Source: an uncultured Bacteroidia bacterium (lineage in GTDB: Bacteria > Bacteroidota > Bacteroidia > Bacteroidales > F082). Taken from it: a DNA stretch of 43,304 nucleotides. Under the pieces are notes generated by a model. The model was not told the origin of the DNA, ran no database searches, and saw only the letters and a program-made list of their open reading frames with translations. The number at the start of each line of letters is the position of its first letter. Positions within the stretch are counted from its first letter, which is position 1. The stretch spans positions 1 to 43,304 of the forward strand of contig CACYHX010000021.1 in NCBI GenBank assembly GCA_902774365.1. Direction: 5' to 3'. Positions 7,306-15,096 of the stretch are shown here, one piece after another. Position numbers and translations under genes: made by a program.

Positions 7306-8743
7306 ATTCCACCTCCTCAAACTCCTCCCTGTCCGCATAGTAAACGTCGATGGCGGCAATCAGGGCGGCGAGGCTCCAAACGGGGACGGCCAGTTTGTCG
7401 GTGTCGAGGAAGTTGTTGAGGAAGCCGTGGATGAAATAACCGAAGAAGGCAAGGGTGGCACCCAGCACCAGCACCTTGGCTTTCTTGTTCTTGCAACGGC
7501 TGTAGGTCTTCAGGCCACAGGTCACCGTGACGATGACCAAGGTCAGCACGAGCAACGAGCCTACCAAGCCCTGCTCCGCCAGGGGACCGAAGTACTCGGA
7601 GTGGGCGTTGCCTCCGTCGCCGGCATTGGTGCTGATGATGGTCTTCTCCTTCGACATCTGGAAGGGCGCATACACGAACTGGTAGGTGCCGGGACCCCAG
7701 CCGAAGACGGGACGCTCGTTGAACAAGCGGAAGGCCGACTGCCAACGGTTGATACGCTCGAGGTTGGACGCGTCGGTGGAGATGTTGGTGATGCTTTGGA
7801 TGTTCTCCACCAGGTCGCCCGAGGCGTCTTGGTTGTTCTTCTCCAACGCGTCGATGATCTGGTTCTGGAAGGCGAGGAACAAGCCCACAAGAATCACGAC
7901 GGCCGCCGCCACCCAGCGGAACTTGATTTTGAGCAGCACGCAAGCCAGCACGGCCAGCGAAGCCACCACACTCAGCCAGGCGGCACGGCAGTTGGATAAC
8001 ACCAACGCCACACTCAGCAAGGCCACCGCGCCGATGACGAGGAGCCGACGGCCTCTCGTGATGCCGGGCAGGAAGACGTAGGTCAGGGCGAGGGTGAGGT
8101 AGATGGCCAAGGCGGCGCCGTAGGCCGTGTGGTCGTTATAGAAAGGCGTCATCACCCAGTGGGCCGAGTCGCCGTCGAAGCCGAACTGCGCATGGTGGAT
8201 GATGGTGTAGACACAAACAATGCAAAGGCTGGCGATGTAAAGCCAGATGAACAAGTCGATATTTTTCGGTTTCTTGAAGAGCAAGGCGCAGAGGAAGAAA
8301 GCGGGCACCACAAACCACAGCCTCGACACCATGAACTTGATCGACACCACGGGCATCTCGCTCGTGATGGTGGTGACGAGCATCCAGGCGAACATGGCAT
8401 AGATGACGATGGCGATGGGATGGTGCGAGATGCGCCTGTCGTATTTGCCGTCATACAGCATCTTGGCGAGGAAAAGCACCAATATGCCCATGAGTAGCGG
8501 CTCGGCGGGCAGCGAGATGGCCAAGCCCGCGTCGAGGGCTTTCAGATTGACCGACAGCGGCACCGTGAAGGCCGTGAACAACAACACTTTGTCCAAGGAG
8601 AAGATGTAGAGCAACAGCACGCCCAGCACCACGGGCAGCGCAAAGAACAGGTAGGTGTTCTTTTTCACCACCAGAAACAACCCAACGGCGACGAACAACG
8701 CCGCAATCAGGTAAAGCCAGGCTATCTTTGCTCTCTTCTCCAC
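7304..8743 (-). CDS. O-antigen ligase/polymerase family membrane protein (Wzy_C)
   Basis: 479 aa with about twelve hydrophobic segments. The Wzy_C domain landmarks are visible: SNCRAAWLSV (ligase Arg region), a large loop with RPVFGWGPGTYQFVYAPF, and GNAHSEYFGPLAEQGLVGS, the conserved His-containing motif of WaaL/Wzy proteins. It acts in the inner membrane on undecaprenyl-linked glycans, either joining O-antigen to lipid A-core or polymerising repeat units; sequence alone does not decide which. It is the last gene of the leftward group flippase, Wzz, Wzz, ligase, starting 4 nt after the Wzz gene stop. The two Wzz proteins upstream suggest that chain length of its product is controlled. Confidence 0.85.
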   Translation of the reverse strand: MEKRAKIAWLYLIAALFVAVGLFLVVKKNTYLFFALPVVLGVLLLYIFSLDKVLLFTAFTVPLSVNLKALDAGLAISLPAEPLLMGILVLFLAKMLYDGKYDRRISHHPIAIVIYAMFAWMLVTTITSEMPVVSIKFMVSRLWFVVPAFFLCALLFKKPKNIDLFIWLYIASLCIVCVYTIIHHAQFGFDGDSAHWVMTPFYNDHTAYGAALAIYLTLALTYVFLPGITRGRRLLVIGAVALLSVALVLSNCRAAWLSVVASLAVLACVLLKIKFRWVAAAVVILVGLFLAFQNQIIDALEKNNQDASGDLVENIQSITNISTDASNLERINRWQSAFRLFNERPVFGWGPGTYQFVYAPFQMSKEKTIISTNAGDGGNAHSEYFGPLAEQGLVGSLLVLTLVIVTVTCGLKTYSRCKNKKAKVLVLGATLAFFGYFIHGFLNNFLDTDKLAVPVWSLAALIAAIDVYYADREEFEEVE

Positions 8744-8747
8744 GGTA

Positions 8748-9683
8748 TTACTTGTTTTCGCCTACGAATCTCTTTCTGTTTTCGATGATGAAAATCACGA
8801 CGATGGAGAGCAGCAGGGCACCCAGACCGCTGAGGGCGACCACCACCCAACGCACGGGGAAGGCCTTCTTGTCGGAAGGGAACGGCTCGGTGATGATGTT
8901 GGAGTAGGTGAGTTCAGAGTGGTAAAAACGAAGCTCTTTCTCGTAATCCAGTTTGGTGGCGACATAGGTGTTGCCTTCAGCGGCAATTTTGGTGTGCAGG
9001 TCATGGATTTCGGCGCCGTATTGTTCAAGGTTGTCTTTCATTTCCGAGGCTTTTGCCGACCCACTCAGAAGGCCTTTAGTCACTTCACGGGTTTGGCTCG
9101 AGATGTCAGTGATGCCGTATGTGGTGCTGATTTCTGTATAGCGCTGTTTCAGCGAGTCGATGTTATGTTGCTTTTCCCGCAGCTGCCTTTCGTACATGGC
9201 CACCACTTCGCCGACTTTTTGTTTGTGCAGGTTATGCACCTTCTGGTCGTAGAAGTTCAGGATGTCGCGGGCGATGTCGCAGGCCACAAAGGGGTCCTTG
9301 TCCATGACGGTGACCGACACGGCTTCGTATTGCGTCTTGCTGATTTTGATTTTGCTGCCATATTCGTACAGCATGTAGGTCATGGCATGCGGGTCGTTCT
9401 TGTCGATCTTATAGTCCGTCCACAAGTCGTATTTGTTGATGATGGAATCCATGATGGACCGTGAGCCGATGATTTGCAGCATCTGTTCGGTCTCGCTCTC
9501 GTCGGAGTAGGGGGTGACGTTGGCGGGATAGGCCACGGCCTCAGACTTGTAGAGCGGCGTGATGAACATGGAGCTGGAGAAGATGGCACCGCAGAGGGCG
9601 GCAGCCACTGTGATGATGATGATGTGCCACTTCCATTTCAGGATGAGCTGCACGAGAGAAAGGTTGTTGAAATTGTTATCCAT
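8748..9683 (-). CDS. Wzz-type chain-length determinant protein (second copy)
   Basis: 311 aa. Typical Wzz/PCP layout: a cytoplasmic N-terminus, TM1 at about residues 17-38 (IIIITVAAALCGAIFSSSMF), and the ITPLYKSEAVAYP motif directly after it. A long periplasmic region with coiled-coil character follows (about 140-240, Gln/Glu/Lys-rich), then TM2 near 280-302 (WVVVALSGLGALLLSIVVIF) preceded by the proline-containing FPVRW. No kinase domain follows. It is a shorter paralogue of the upstream Wzz protein, sharing the MLQ-nSrsi-D-I and PVRW motifs, and lies 64 nt downstream of it. It probably sets the modal length of the polysaccharide made by the adjacent ligase/polymerase. Confidence 0.85.
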   Translation of the reverse strand: MDNNFNNLSLVQLILKWKWHIIIITVAAALCGAIFSSSMFITPLYKSEAVAYPANVTPYSDESETEQMLQIIGSRSIMDSIINKYDLWTDYKIDKNDPHAMTYMLYEYGSKIKISKTQYEAVSVTVMDKDPFVACDIARDILNFYDQKVHNLHKQKVGEVVAMYERQLREKQHNIDSLKQRYTEISTTYGITDISSQTREVTKGLLSGSAKASEMKDNLEQYGAEIHDLHTKIAAEGNTYVATKLDYEKELRFYHSELTYSNIITEPFPSDKKAFPVRWVVVALSGLGALLLSIVVIFIIENRKRFVGENK

Positions 9684-9747
9684 TGTTGTTTGTGTTGTTT
9701 TCGGAGTGGTGTTGCTGGGTTTGTCGGAGCTGAAAAACGAAGTCAGT

Positions 9748-10812
9748 CTATGGGTTTTGTTTGCCTTGGGCTGTCTTACGGGCCGACTTCTTTTCGGCCT
9801 CCAAACGAAAAAAGCCTTTCGAGCGGTCGTAGAAGACGATGCAGAAGATGAGCAGCAGGAAGGTGCTCAGCATGGTGATGACCACGATGAGCCAACGCAC
9901 GGGATAGCTCTTGCGCTCGGCCTGGAAGGCGGAGGTGACCACGAACTTGTGCGGGATGAACTCGGTGGCGTCGACTTTGGCTTCCTCGTATTTCGACTTG
10001 ACCAGCGACAGCTGCAGGCGGTCGTTGTCCAGACGCTCGTTGATGGCGTAGGAGGCGCCGCCATATTCGGCCAAGATGTCCAACTGTTCTTGTATGTTTT
10101 TGATGCCCTGCGTGTTGCCCTTGCCGAGTTCGACCGCCAGCTGTTGGCTGAGCATCTCCACTTGCGACTCGTAGTCGAACACACCCAACTTACGCAGTGT
10201 GTTGAGCGAGTCTTCTAATGCGTTCATCTCGGCGACGAGGGTGTTGTATTCCTGTTCCACGATGCGGAAGGCCTTGATGGCGACTTCCTTCTGCATCTCG
10301 TTCATGGTGCTGTCGAAGATCTCCGCGATCTCGTTGGCGATGCGGGCCGAGAGCTCGGCGTCCGAGTCAAGGACGGTGATTTTCACTGAGTTGAATTCGG
10401 TGCGGCGGAACTTGATGCGTGCGTCGTAGAGCTTGTTGAGCTTGGTGATGGGGTATTTGCTGTCTCTGATGTCGTAGTGTTCCATCAGGTTGAAGCGGCT
10501 GATGACCTTGTCGCGCACACGGTTCGAGTTCAACACCTGCAGCATCTGCTCGGTCTGTTCGTCCTCACCGATGTTCATGATGTCTTTTTCCGACTGGTAG
10601 GTGGTGCTGATCAACACCTTCGAGATGGAGTTGCTGGAAGTGGGGTAGATGATGGTCGTTGACTTGTAAAGCGGGGTGATGAAATAGGGTGCGCTGAAGA
10701 TGACGGCGCACAGCGCGGCCACAGCCAAAATAATGAGTATGGGCTTCCTATATTCCACCAAAAGTCGGCACAAGTATTTGGAACTGTAGGCGTTATGTTG
10801 TTGTTCGTCCAT
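9748..10812 (-). CDS. Wzz-type chain-length determinant protein (first copy)
   Basis: 354 aa. TM1 at about residues 18-40 (PILIILAVAALCAVIFSAPYF) is followed by FITPLYKSTTIIYPTSS. The central region is helical (EMQKEVAIKAFRIVEQEYNTL, then LDILAEYGG). TM2 lies near 300-325 and is preceded by SYPVRW. A Lys/Arg-rich cytoplasmic tail follows, and no Walker motif is present, so it is not a tyrosine-kinase type Wzc. It has its own well-formed promoter (10835-10865), so this gene and those downstream can be transcribed apart from the flippase gene. Role: inner-membrane co-polymerase controlling glycan chain length. Confidence 0.85.
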   Translation of the reverse strand: MDEQQHNAYSSKYLCRLLVEYRKPILIILAVAALCAVIFSAPYFITPLYKSTTIIYPTSSNSISKVLISTTYQSEKDIMNIGEDEQTEQMLQVLNSNRVRDKVISRFNLMEHYDIRDSKYPITKLNKLYDARIKFRRTEFNSVKITVLDSDAELSARIANEIAEIFDSTMNEMQKEVAIKAFRIVEQEYNTLVAEMNALEDSLNTLRKLGVFDYESQVEMLSQQLAVELGKGNTQGIKNIQEQLDILAEYGGASYAINERLDNDRLQLSLVKSKYEEAKVDATEFIPHKFVVTSAFQAERKSYPVRWLIVVITMLSTFLLLIFCIVFYDRSKGFFRLEAEKKSARKTAQGKQNP

Positions 10813-10834
10813 AGTTATGTGTGAAATAATTCGT

Positions 10835-10865
10835 CAAAAATAGGGAATTCCCCCGAATTGGCAAT
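10835..10865 (-). promoter_or_regulatory. Promoter for wzz-wzz-ligase
   Basis: Minus strand: ATTG (revcomp of 10862-10865), exactly 19 nt, TATTTTTG (revcomp of 10835-10842). It lies 23 nt before the ATG, in the gap after the flippase gene, giving an internal promoter in the cluster. Confidence 0.7.
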
Positions 10866-10878
10866 GAAAAATGTCACT

Positions 10879-12363
10879 TTAGGCCTTTTTTTCCTTGGGG
10901 ATGACGAGGGCGACAATCTCCTTCAGACGCAGCAGACGGGTGAAGAAGATGGCGCCGCAGTTGATGGCAAAGGCGATGACGAAGCCGACCATCCAGTTGA
11001 TATCCAACTGCTTGACGAGGAAAGTGACCAAGGCGACCGTGGCAAGGAAGATGACGATGTGGAGCCAATAACGACCTTGTATCTCCAGTTTCAGGATGCG
11101 CTTGGCGAGGAGGTATTGCAGGAAGGCGGTGACGGCTTGCACGCAGAGGCTGGTGCAGGCGGCGCCCACGGCATAGAAACGCGGGATGACGATGAGGTTG
11201 AGCAGGATGTTGATGGCCACGCCGGCGCCTGCCACGATGTTGAGCTGCTTGAGGCTGCCGTTGGCGGTGAGCAGGGTGCCGAAGACGTAGGTCGTCGACA
11301 GGCAGAAGAAGCTGCCCATGAGGATGGGGAAGATGTTGGCATATTGCCCGACGCGCTCCACGTCGTCGGCGGTGGCGTCGGCAGGGAGATACATCAGCTG
11401 CATGATTTCCTGGCGGTAGAAGACGCACATAATCATGACGATGCCCGCCATGGCCACGATGACGTTGAACGAGGTCTTGACCAGGTTGTTCAGCTCCAGC
11501 TTGTTCTTCAGCGTGGCGGCAAACATGGGCAGCAGCATGATGGCGAAGAGGTTGGAGATGTTGTTGCCCGCGTCGAAGAGACGGTAGGCACGGCTATAGA
11601 AACCGGCTTGAACACCCTTGTCGTCCAAGAGGCGCTCCAGCAGCACCGGCTCGATGCGGCTGTAGACGCTCATCAGCAGCACCAGAAGGGCAAAAGGCAG
11701 GCTTTGTCTCAGTATCTCCTTGAAAAACTGAAAGTTGACCTTGAAGCTGAGACCTTTGGCATGGCGCAAGACGATGGTAAGGGCGAGGGCGAGGGTGACG
11801 ATGTATGCCACGGTCTGCGCCTGCAGATACCAGATGGCGTTGAACCTCTCCATGGGGAACCAGCCACTCCACAGCACCAAGCCCATGATGACGATGGCCA
11901 GCACGCGGTCGAAGACGGAGAGGATGCTGTCCTGCTTGAACAGCAGCAGCCCCTGCATGTTCGACCTGAGGAAGAGGATGAACGAGAGCAGGATCTGGTT
12001 GAGGCCGCACCAGCACAGCAGTTTGAGCTTCATGCCTTCGTTGTAGCCGCAGAAATAACCTACCACGAAGATGACGACGGCATAGAGCAGTCCGAGCAGC
12101 AGCTTGATTTCGGTGAGGCCGCCGAAGTGTTTGGAGAGGTTCTTCGGATCTTGCGCGACGGCGCGGCTGTTGAAGTTGGTGATGCCGAGGTCGAGCAGGA
12201 TATAAAAGAGGTAAGAGAAGTTGAAGAGGGCTTGGTAGGTGCCGTAGGCGGCGTCGCCGAGGATGTTCTGCACCTCGCGGTCGATGCCCAAAATCCAGAA
12301 AGGCTTCACCAACAGGTTGAGAAACAACAGGAAGATGATATTTTTGATGAAGCGGTTCTGCAT
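10879..12363 (-). CDS. Oligosaccharide flippase family protein (Wzx-like, MOP/MATE superfamily)
   Basis: 494 aa, about fourteen predicted hydrophobic helices, the standard size and topology for Wzx/RfbX flippases. The N-terminal NRFIKNIIFLLFLNLLVKPFW stretch and the GDAAYGTYQALFNFSYLF region resemble Bacteroidota flippases. It would move undecaprenyl-pyrophosphate-linked repeat units to the periplasmic face. First gene of the leftward cluster; the ATG at 12361-12363 lies 20 nt after a -7 box. No glycosyltransferase genes accompany it here, which is unusual for a complete O-antigen locus, so the sugar assembly genes must lie elsewhere. Confidence 0.87.
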   Translation of the reverse strand: MQNRFIKNIIFLLFLNLLVKPFWILGIDREVQNILGDAAYGTYQALFNFSYLFYILLDLGITNFNSRAVAQDPKNLSKHFGGLTEIKLLLGLLYAVVIFVVGYFCGYNEGMKLKLLCWCGLNQILLSFILFLRSNMQGLLLFKQDSILSVFDRVLAIVIMGLVLWSGWFPMERFNAIWYLQAQTVAYIVTLALALTIVLRHAKGLSFKVNFQFFKEILRQSLPFALLVLLMSVYSRIEPVLLERLLDDKGVQAGFYSRAYRLFDAGNNISNLFAIMLLPMFAATLKNKLELNNLVKTSFNVIVAMAGIVMIMCVFYRQEIMQLMYLPADATADDVERVGQYANIFPILMGSFFCLSTTYVFGTLLTANGSLKQLNIVAGAGVAINILLNLIVIPRFYAVGAACTSLCVQAVTAFLQYLLAKRILKLEIQGRYWLHIVIFLATVALVTFLVKQLDINWMVGFVIAFAINCGAIFFTRLLRLKEIVALVIPKEKKA

Positions 12364-12382
12364 TATGGCCTGAAATAGAGTG

Positions 12383-12390
12383 CAAAATTA
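12383..12390 (-). promoter_or_regulatory. -7 box for the flippase gene
   Basis: TAATTTTG on the minus strand fits TAnnTTTG and lies 20 nt before the ATG. The -33 region shows no clear match. The rest of the 216-nt divergent gap to clpS is AT-rich and holds nothing else I recognise. Confidence 0.45.
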
Positions 12391-12579
12391 ATAAAATACC
12401 CGTTGGCGGAATTAAAAGTTGCTCAAAAAATCGTAATTGTTTTCAGTTGGCGCCATTATTAGGTTGATTCATTATTTCAAAATAAAGAATATTTCTTGAT
12501 TTTTTGGCTTTTAGTCGGTTTTCTTCCTTTGTTATGGAAATTATGTGTATTTTTACCCCGTGAAAATTGTTTTCTGGAA

Positions 12580-12855
12580 ATGAACAAGGAACAGGAAAGC
12601 GTTGATGTGCTGGAAGAGGAACTTGTTGAAAATGAGAAGAGTCTGCTGCTTATCAACGACGATGTGAATACTTTCGAATATGTCATCGACACCTTGATGA
12701 AGGTGTGCCACCATACCCGCGAACAGGCCGAGACCTGCGCCTGGATCACCCACTACAAGGGCAAGTGCGCCGTCATGCACGGCACCTTCGAGGAGCTGAA
12801 GCCGTATTACGACATCCTGTTGGGACATCAGCTGACGGTTAAGATTACGGATTGA
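12580..12855 (+). CDS. clpS: ATP-dependent Clp protease adaptor ClpS
   Basis: 91 aa. ClpS delivers N-degron substrates to the ClpAP/ClpCP protease. The core is recognisable: LLINDDVNTFEYVIDTLMKVC, with the Asn-Asp substrate-pocket pair and the Thr-Phe turn, followed by AETCAWITHYKGKCAVMHG, where the His-x-x-Gly-Lys pattern of the family (VHxxGxA) is seen in modified form, and ending LTVKI. The acidic N-terminal extension of about 20 residues is normal. The ATG at 12580 was chosen because the longer frame starts with a hydrophobic stretch unlike ClpS. The stop is one base before the RSH gene, so the two are almost certainly co-transcribed, linking regulated proteolysis with (p)ppGpp control. 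Confidence 0.88.
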   Translation: MNKEQESVDVLEEELVENEKSLLLINDDVNTFEYVIDTLMKVCHHTREQAETCAWITHYKGKCAVMHGTFEELKPYYDILLGHQLTVKITD

Positions 12856-12856
12856 T

Positions 12857-15073
12857 ATGGCTGGCTACACTTCATTGGAGATATTGGCAATCCAGCAGGC
12901 CTACGAGGCCATGCTCGACGACATCCATCCCTTCGTCAATGCGCCCGAACATCTGGCGCTGATTGACAAGGCTTTCCGCTATTGCCTGGAGAGATACGAC
13001 GGACGCTACCTCTATTCAGGCAAGGCCTACATGTTCCATCTCATCGACATGGCCCGCATCGCCGTGCTCGAGGTGGGCTTGGGTTATATCTCCGTGGTGG
13101 CCTCGTTCCTGCATGGCATCGACTATAAGGAGAACGTGAGCATCAAGGAACTGGAGAAGGAGTTTGGCAAGACCGTCGCCATCGTGCTAGAGGACTTCAG
13201 CGAGATCTCACAACTCGACACCGAGAAGGTGGCCTACTACTCCGACACCTTCCAGGTGATGTTCCTCTCGCTGATTGACGACATGCGGTCGGTGCTGCTG
13301 AAAATCGTGCACCGTGTGTACGACGTCCGCAACCCGAACGACGTCGACCCCGACCGCCTGGCGAAGTATTTCCACGAAATCAAATACATCTATATCCCCA
13401 TCCTGCATCGTCTGGGCTTGTATAAGCTGAAGGCAGAGCTGGAAGAGAAGCTGATGCTGTTCGAGAATCCTGAGGTCTTCCACGAAATCGAAGCCAAGAT
13501 TGCAGCCACGCATGAGGCCCGCAAGCAGACCGCCGAGTTGTTCATCGCCCGTATCTCCGAAGGCATCAACGCCGAGCTGGAACGCACCAAGAAAGGCAAC
13601 AAGTATAAGTTCACCTATACCATCAAGTGGAGGCTGAAGTCCATCCCGTCGATTTACGCCAAGATGAAGGCTCAAAATGTGCCCTTCGAGGAGGTTTACG
13701 ACCTGATGGCGGCACGCGTCATCATCAGCTGCGCCTTGAAGGACGAGCAGGAGTGCTGCTGGAGCGTGTATTCCGCCATCACCAACATCTATGACCCCAT
13801 GCCCGAACGCCTGCGCGACTGGATCACACAACCCAAGTCCACGGGCTATGAGTCGCTGCACACCACGGTGAAATACGACGACAAGCTTTGGTTCGAGGTG
13901 CAGATACGCACCACCCGCATGGACGAAATCGCCGAGACTGGGCAGGCGGCCCACTATTTATATAAAGGTGAGAAACAGTCGTCGGAGGAGTGGCTGCTCC
14001 ATGTGCGTGAGGTGCTCGAAAACCCCAGCCAGGTGTCGTTTGAGACCTCTTATAGGAAGACCCATCAATCGGATAAGATATTCATCTTCACGCCCGAAGG
14101 CGACCTGAAACAGCTACCCGTCGGCTCCACGGTGCTCGACTTCGCCTACGAGGTGCACACCCGCGTGGGCGAGACCTGCAACGGAGCACGCGTCAACGGC
14201 CGTATGGTGCCCATCCGCCATGAGCTGAAAAACGGCGACAAGGTGGAAATCATCACGAGCAAGAAACAGTCGCCGCGTGCCGACTGGCTGAATGTCGTCG
14301 TCTCGGAGAAGGCGAAAAACAAGATACGCCGCTACCTCAAGGAGCAGGAACTGAAAGAGTCGGAGCTGGGCAAGGGCATGTTGCAACGTCGCCTGAAGAA
14401 CTGGAAGCTGCCGTTCTCTGAGACCGTCGTCGACATGCTCGTCAGGGAGTTCAAGTTGGAGAACTCGCTGCAACTCTATCATCAGATCTCGACCGAGAAA
14501 ATCGACATCGCCGACGTGAAGCGCTTCCTGACGTCGAAGTTTGGCGAGAACGCCGAGAAGACGGAAAGGGTTGTCCCCGAACAGATAGAATCCACCAAAA
14601 AGGAAGTCGCCGCCGAAGCGGAGGAGAGCCTCTCCATCGGCGAGGACATCGACAACGTGACTTACAAGCTGGCCAAGTGCTGCAACCCCATCCCCGGCGA
14701 CCGCGTCTTCGGCTTCGTCACCAACGACGGCACGCTGAGCATACATCGCGTCAACTGCCCTAACGCCAAGGGGATGCAGCAACGCTATGGCTACCGCATC
14801 ATCAAGGTGAAGTGGAACGGCATGGAAGGCAACACCTCGCAGGCCACCATCCGCATCTATGGACGCGACGTGATGGGACTGCTGGGCAAAATCACCAAAG
14901 TCATCTCCGAGGACTTGGAGGTGAACATGAAAAACATCGTCTTCAACTCCGACAAGGAGGGCTACTTCGACGGCAAAATCGTGCTTCAAATCTCCGATGT
15001 GGAGGCACTGGAACAGTTGATAACCAAGATAAAAGCCATCGATGGCATCATGGAAGTGGTGAGAATTGACTGA
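12857..15073 (+). CDS. RelA/SpoT homologue with degenerate hydrolase and intact synthetase domain
   Basis: 738 aa, full RSH layout: HD-type region (about 30-190), synthetase (about 240-370), TGS (about 410-470), zinc-finger/conserved-Cys region (CCNPIPGDRVFGF near 613) and ACT (about 660-738). The hydrolase region keeps one His (MFHLIDMAR) but has LHG instead of the HD pair, lacks the following Glu-Asp, and has IVHRVYDVRN where active enzymes have LADRLHNMRT. It should therefore not hydrolyse (p)ppGpp. The synthetase keeps the substrate Arg/Lys (WRLKSIPSIYAKM), EVYDLMAARV with the catalytic Asp, PKSTGYESLHTTV, and FEVQIRT with the catalytic Glu. It is thus a RelA-like synthetase. Located 1 nt after clpS and 23 nt before cotH. 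Confidence 0.9.
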   Translation: MAGYTSLEILAIQQAYEAMLDDIHPFVNAPEHLALIDKAFRYCLERYDGRYLYSGKAYMFHLIDMARIAVLEVGLGYISVVASFLHGIDYKENVSIKELEKEFGKTVAIVLEDFSEISQLDTEKVAYYSDTFQVMFLSLIDDMRSVLLKIVHRVYDVRNPNDVDPDRLAKYFHEIKYIYIPILHRLGLYKLKAELEEKLMLFENPEVFHEIEAKIAATHEARKQTAELFIARISEGINAELERTKKGNKYKFTYTIKWRLKSIPSIYAKMKAQNVPFEEVYDLMAARVIISCALKDEQECCWSVYSAITNIYDPMPERLRDWITQPKSTGYESLHTTVKYDDKLWFEVQIRTTRMDEIAETGQAAHYLYKGEKQSSEEWLLHVREVLENPSQVSFETSYRKTHQSDKIFIFTPEGDLKQLPVGSTVLDFAYEVHTRVGETCNGARVNGRMVPIRHELKNGDKVEIITSKKQSPRADWLNVVVSEKAKNKIRRYLKEQELKESELGKGMLQRRLKNWKLPFSETVVDMLVREFKLENSLQLYHQISTEKIDIADVKRFLTSKFGENAEKTERVVPEQIESTKKEVAAEAEESLSIGEDIDNVTYKLAKCCNPIPGDRVFGFVTNDGTLSIHRVNCPNAKGMQQRYGYRIIKVKWNGMEGNTSQATIRIYGRDVMGLLGKITKVISEDLEVNMKNIVFNSDKEGYFDGKIVLQISDVEALEQLITKIKAIDGIMEVVRID

Positions 15074-15096
15074 CTGAAACCAAAATCAAATACTAA

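Noticed and set aside
8748-10812. Wzc-type tyrosine kinases
   Set aside because: No Walker motifs or C-terminal kinase domain; lengths fit plain Wzz.
10858-12378. 506-aa plus-strand frame opposite the flippase gene
   Set aside because: It is antisense to a gene with clear Wzx-like membrane helices, and is full of Asp/Glu/His/Gln without any domain: a shadow of the GC-rich opposite strand.
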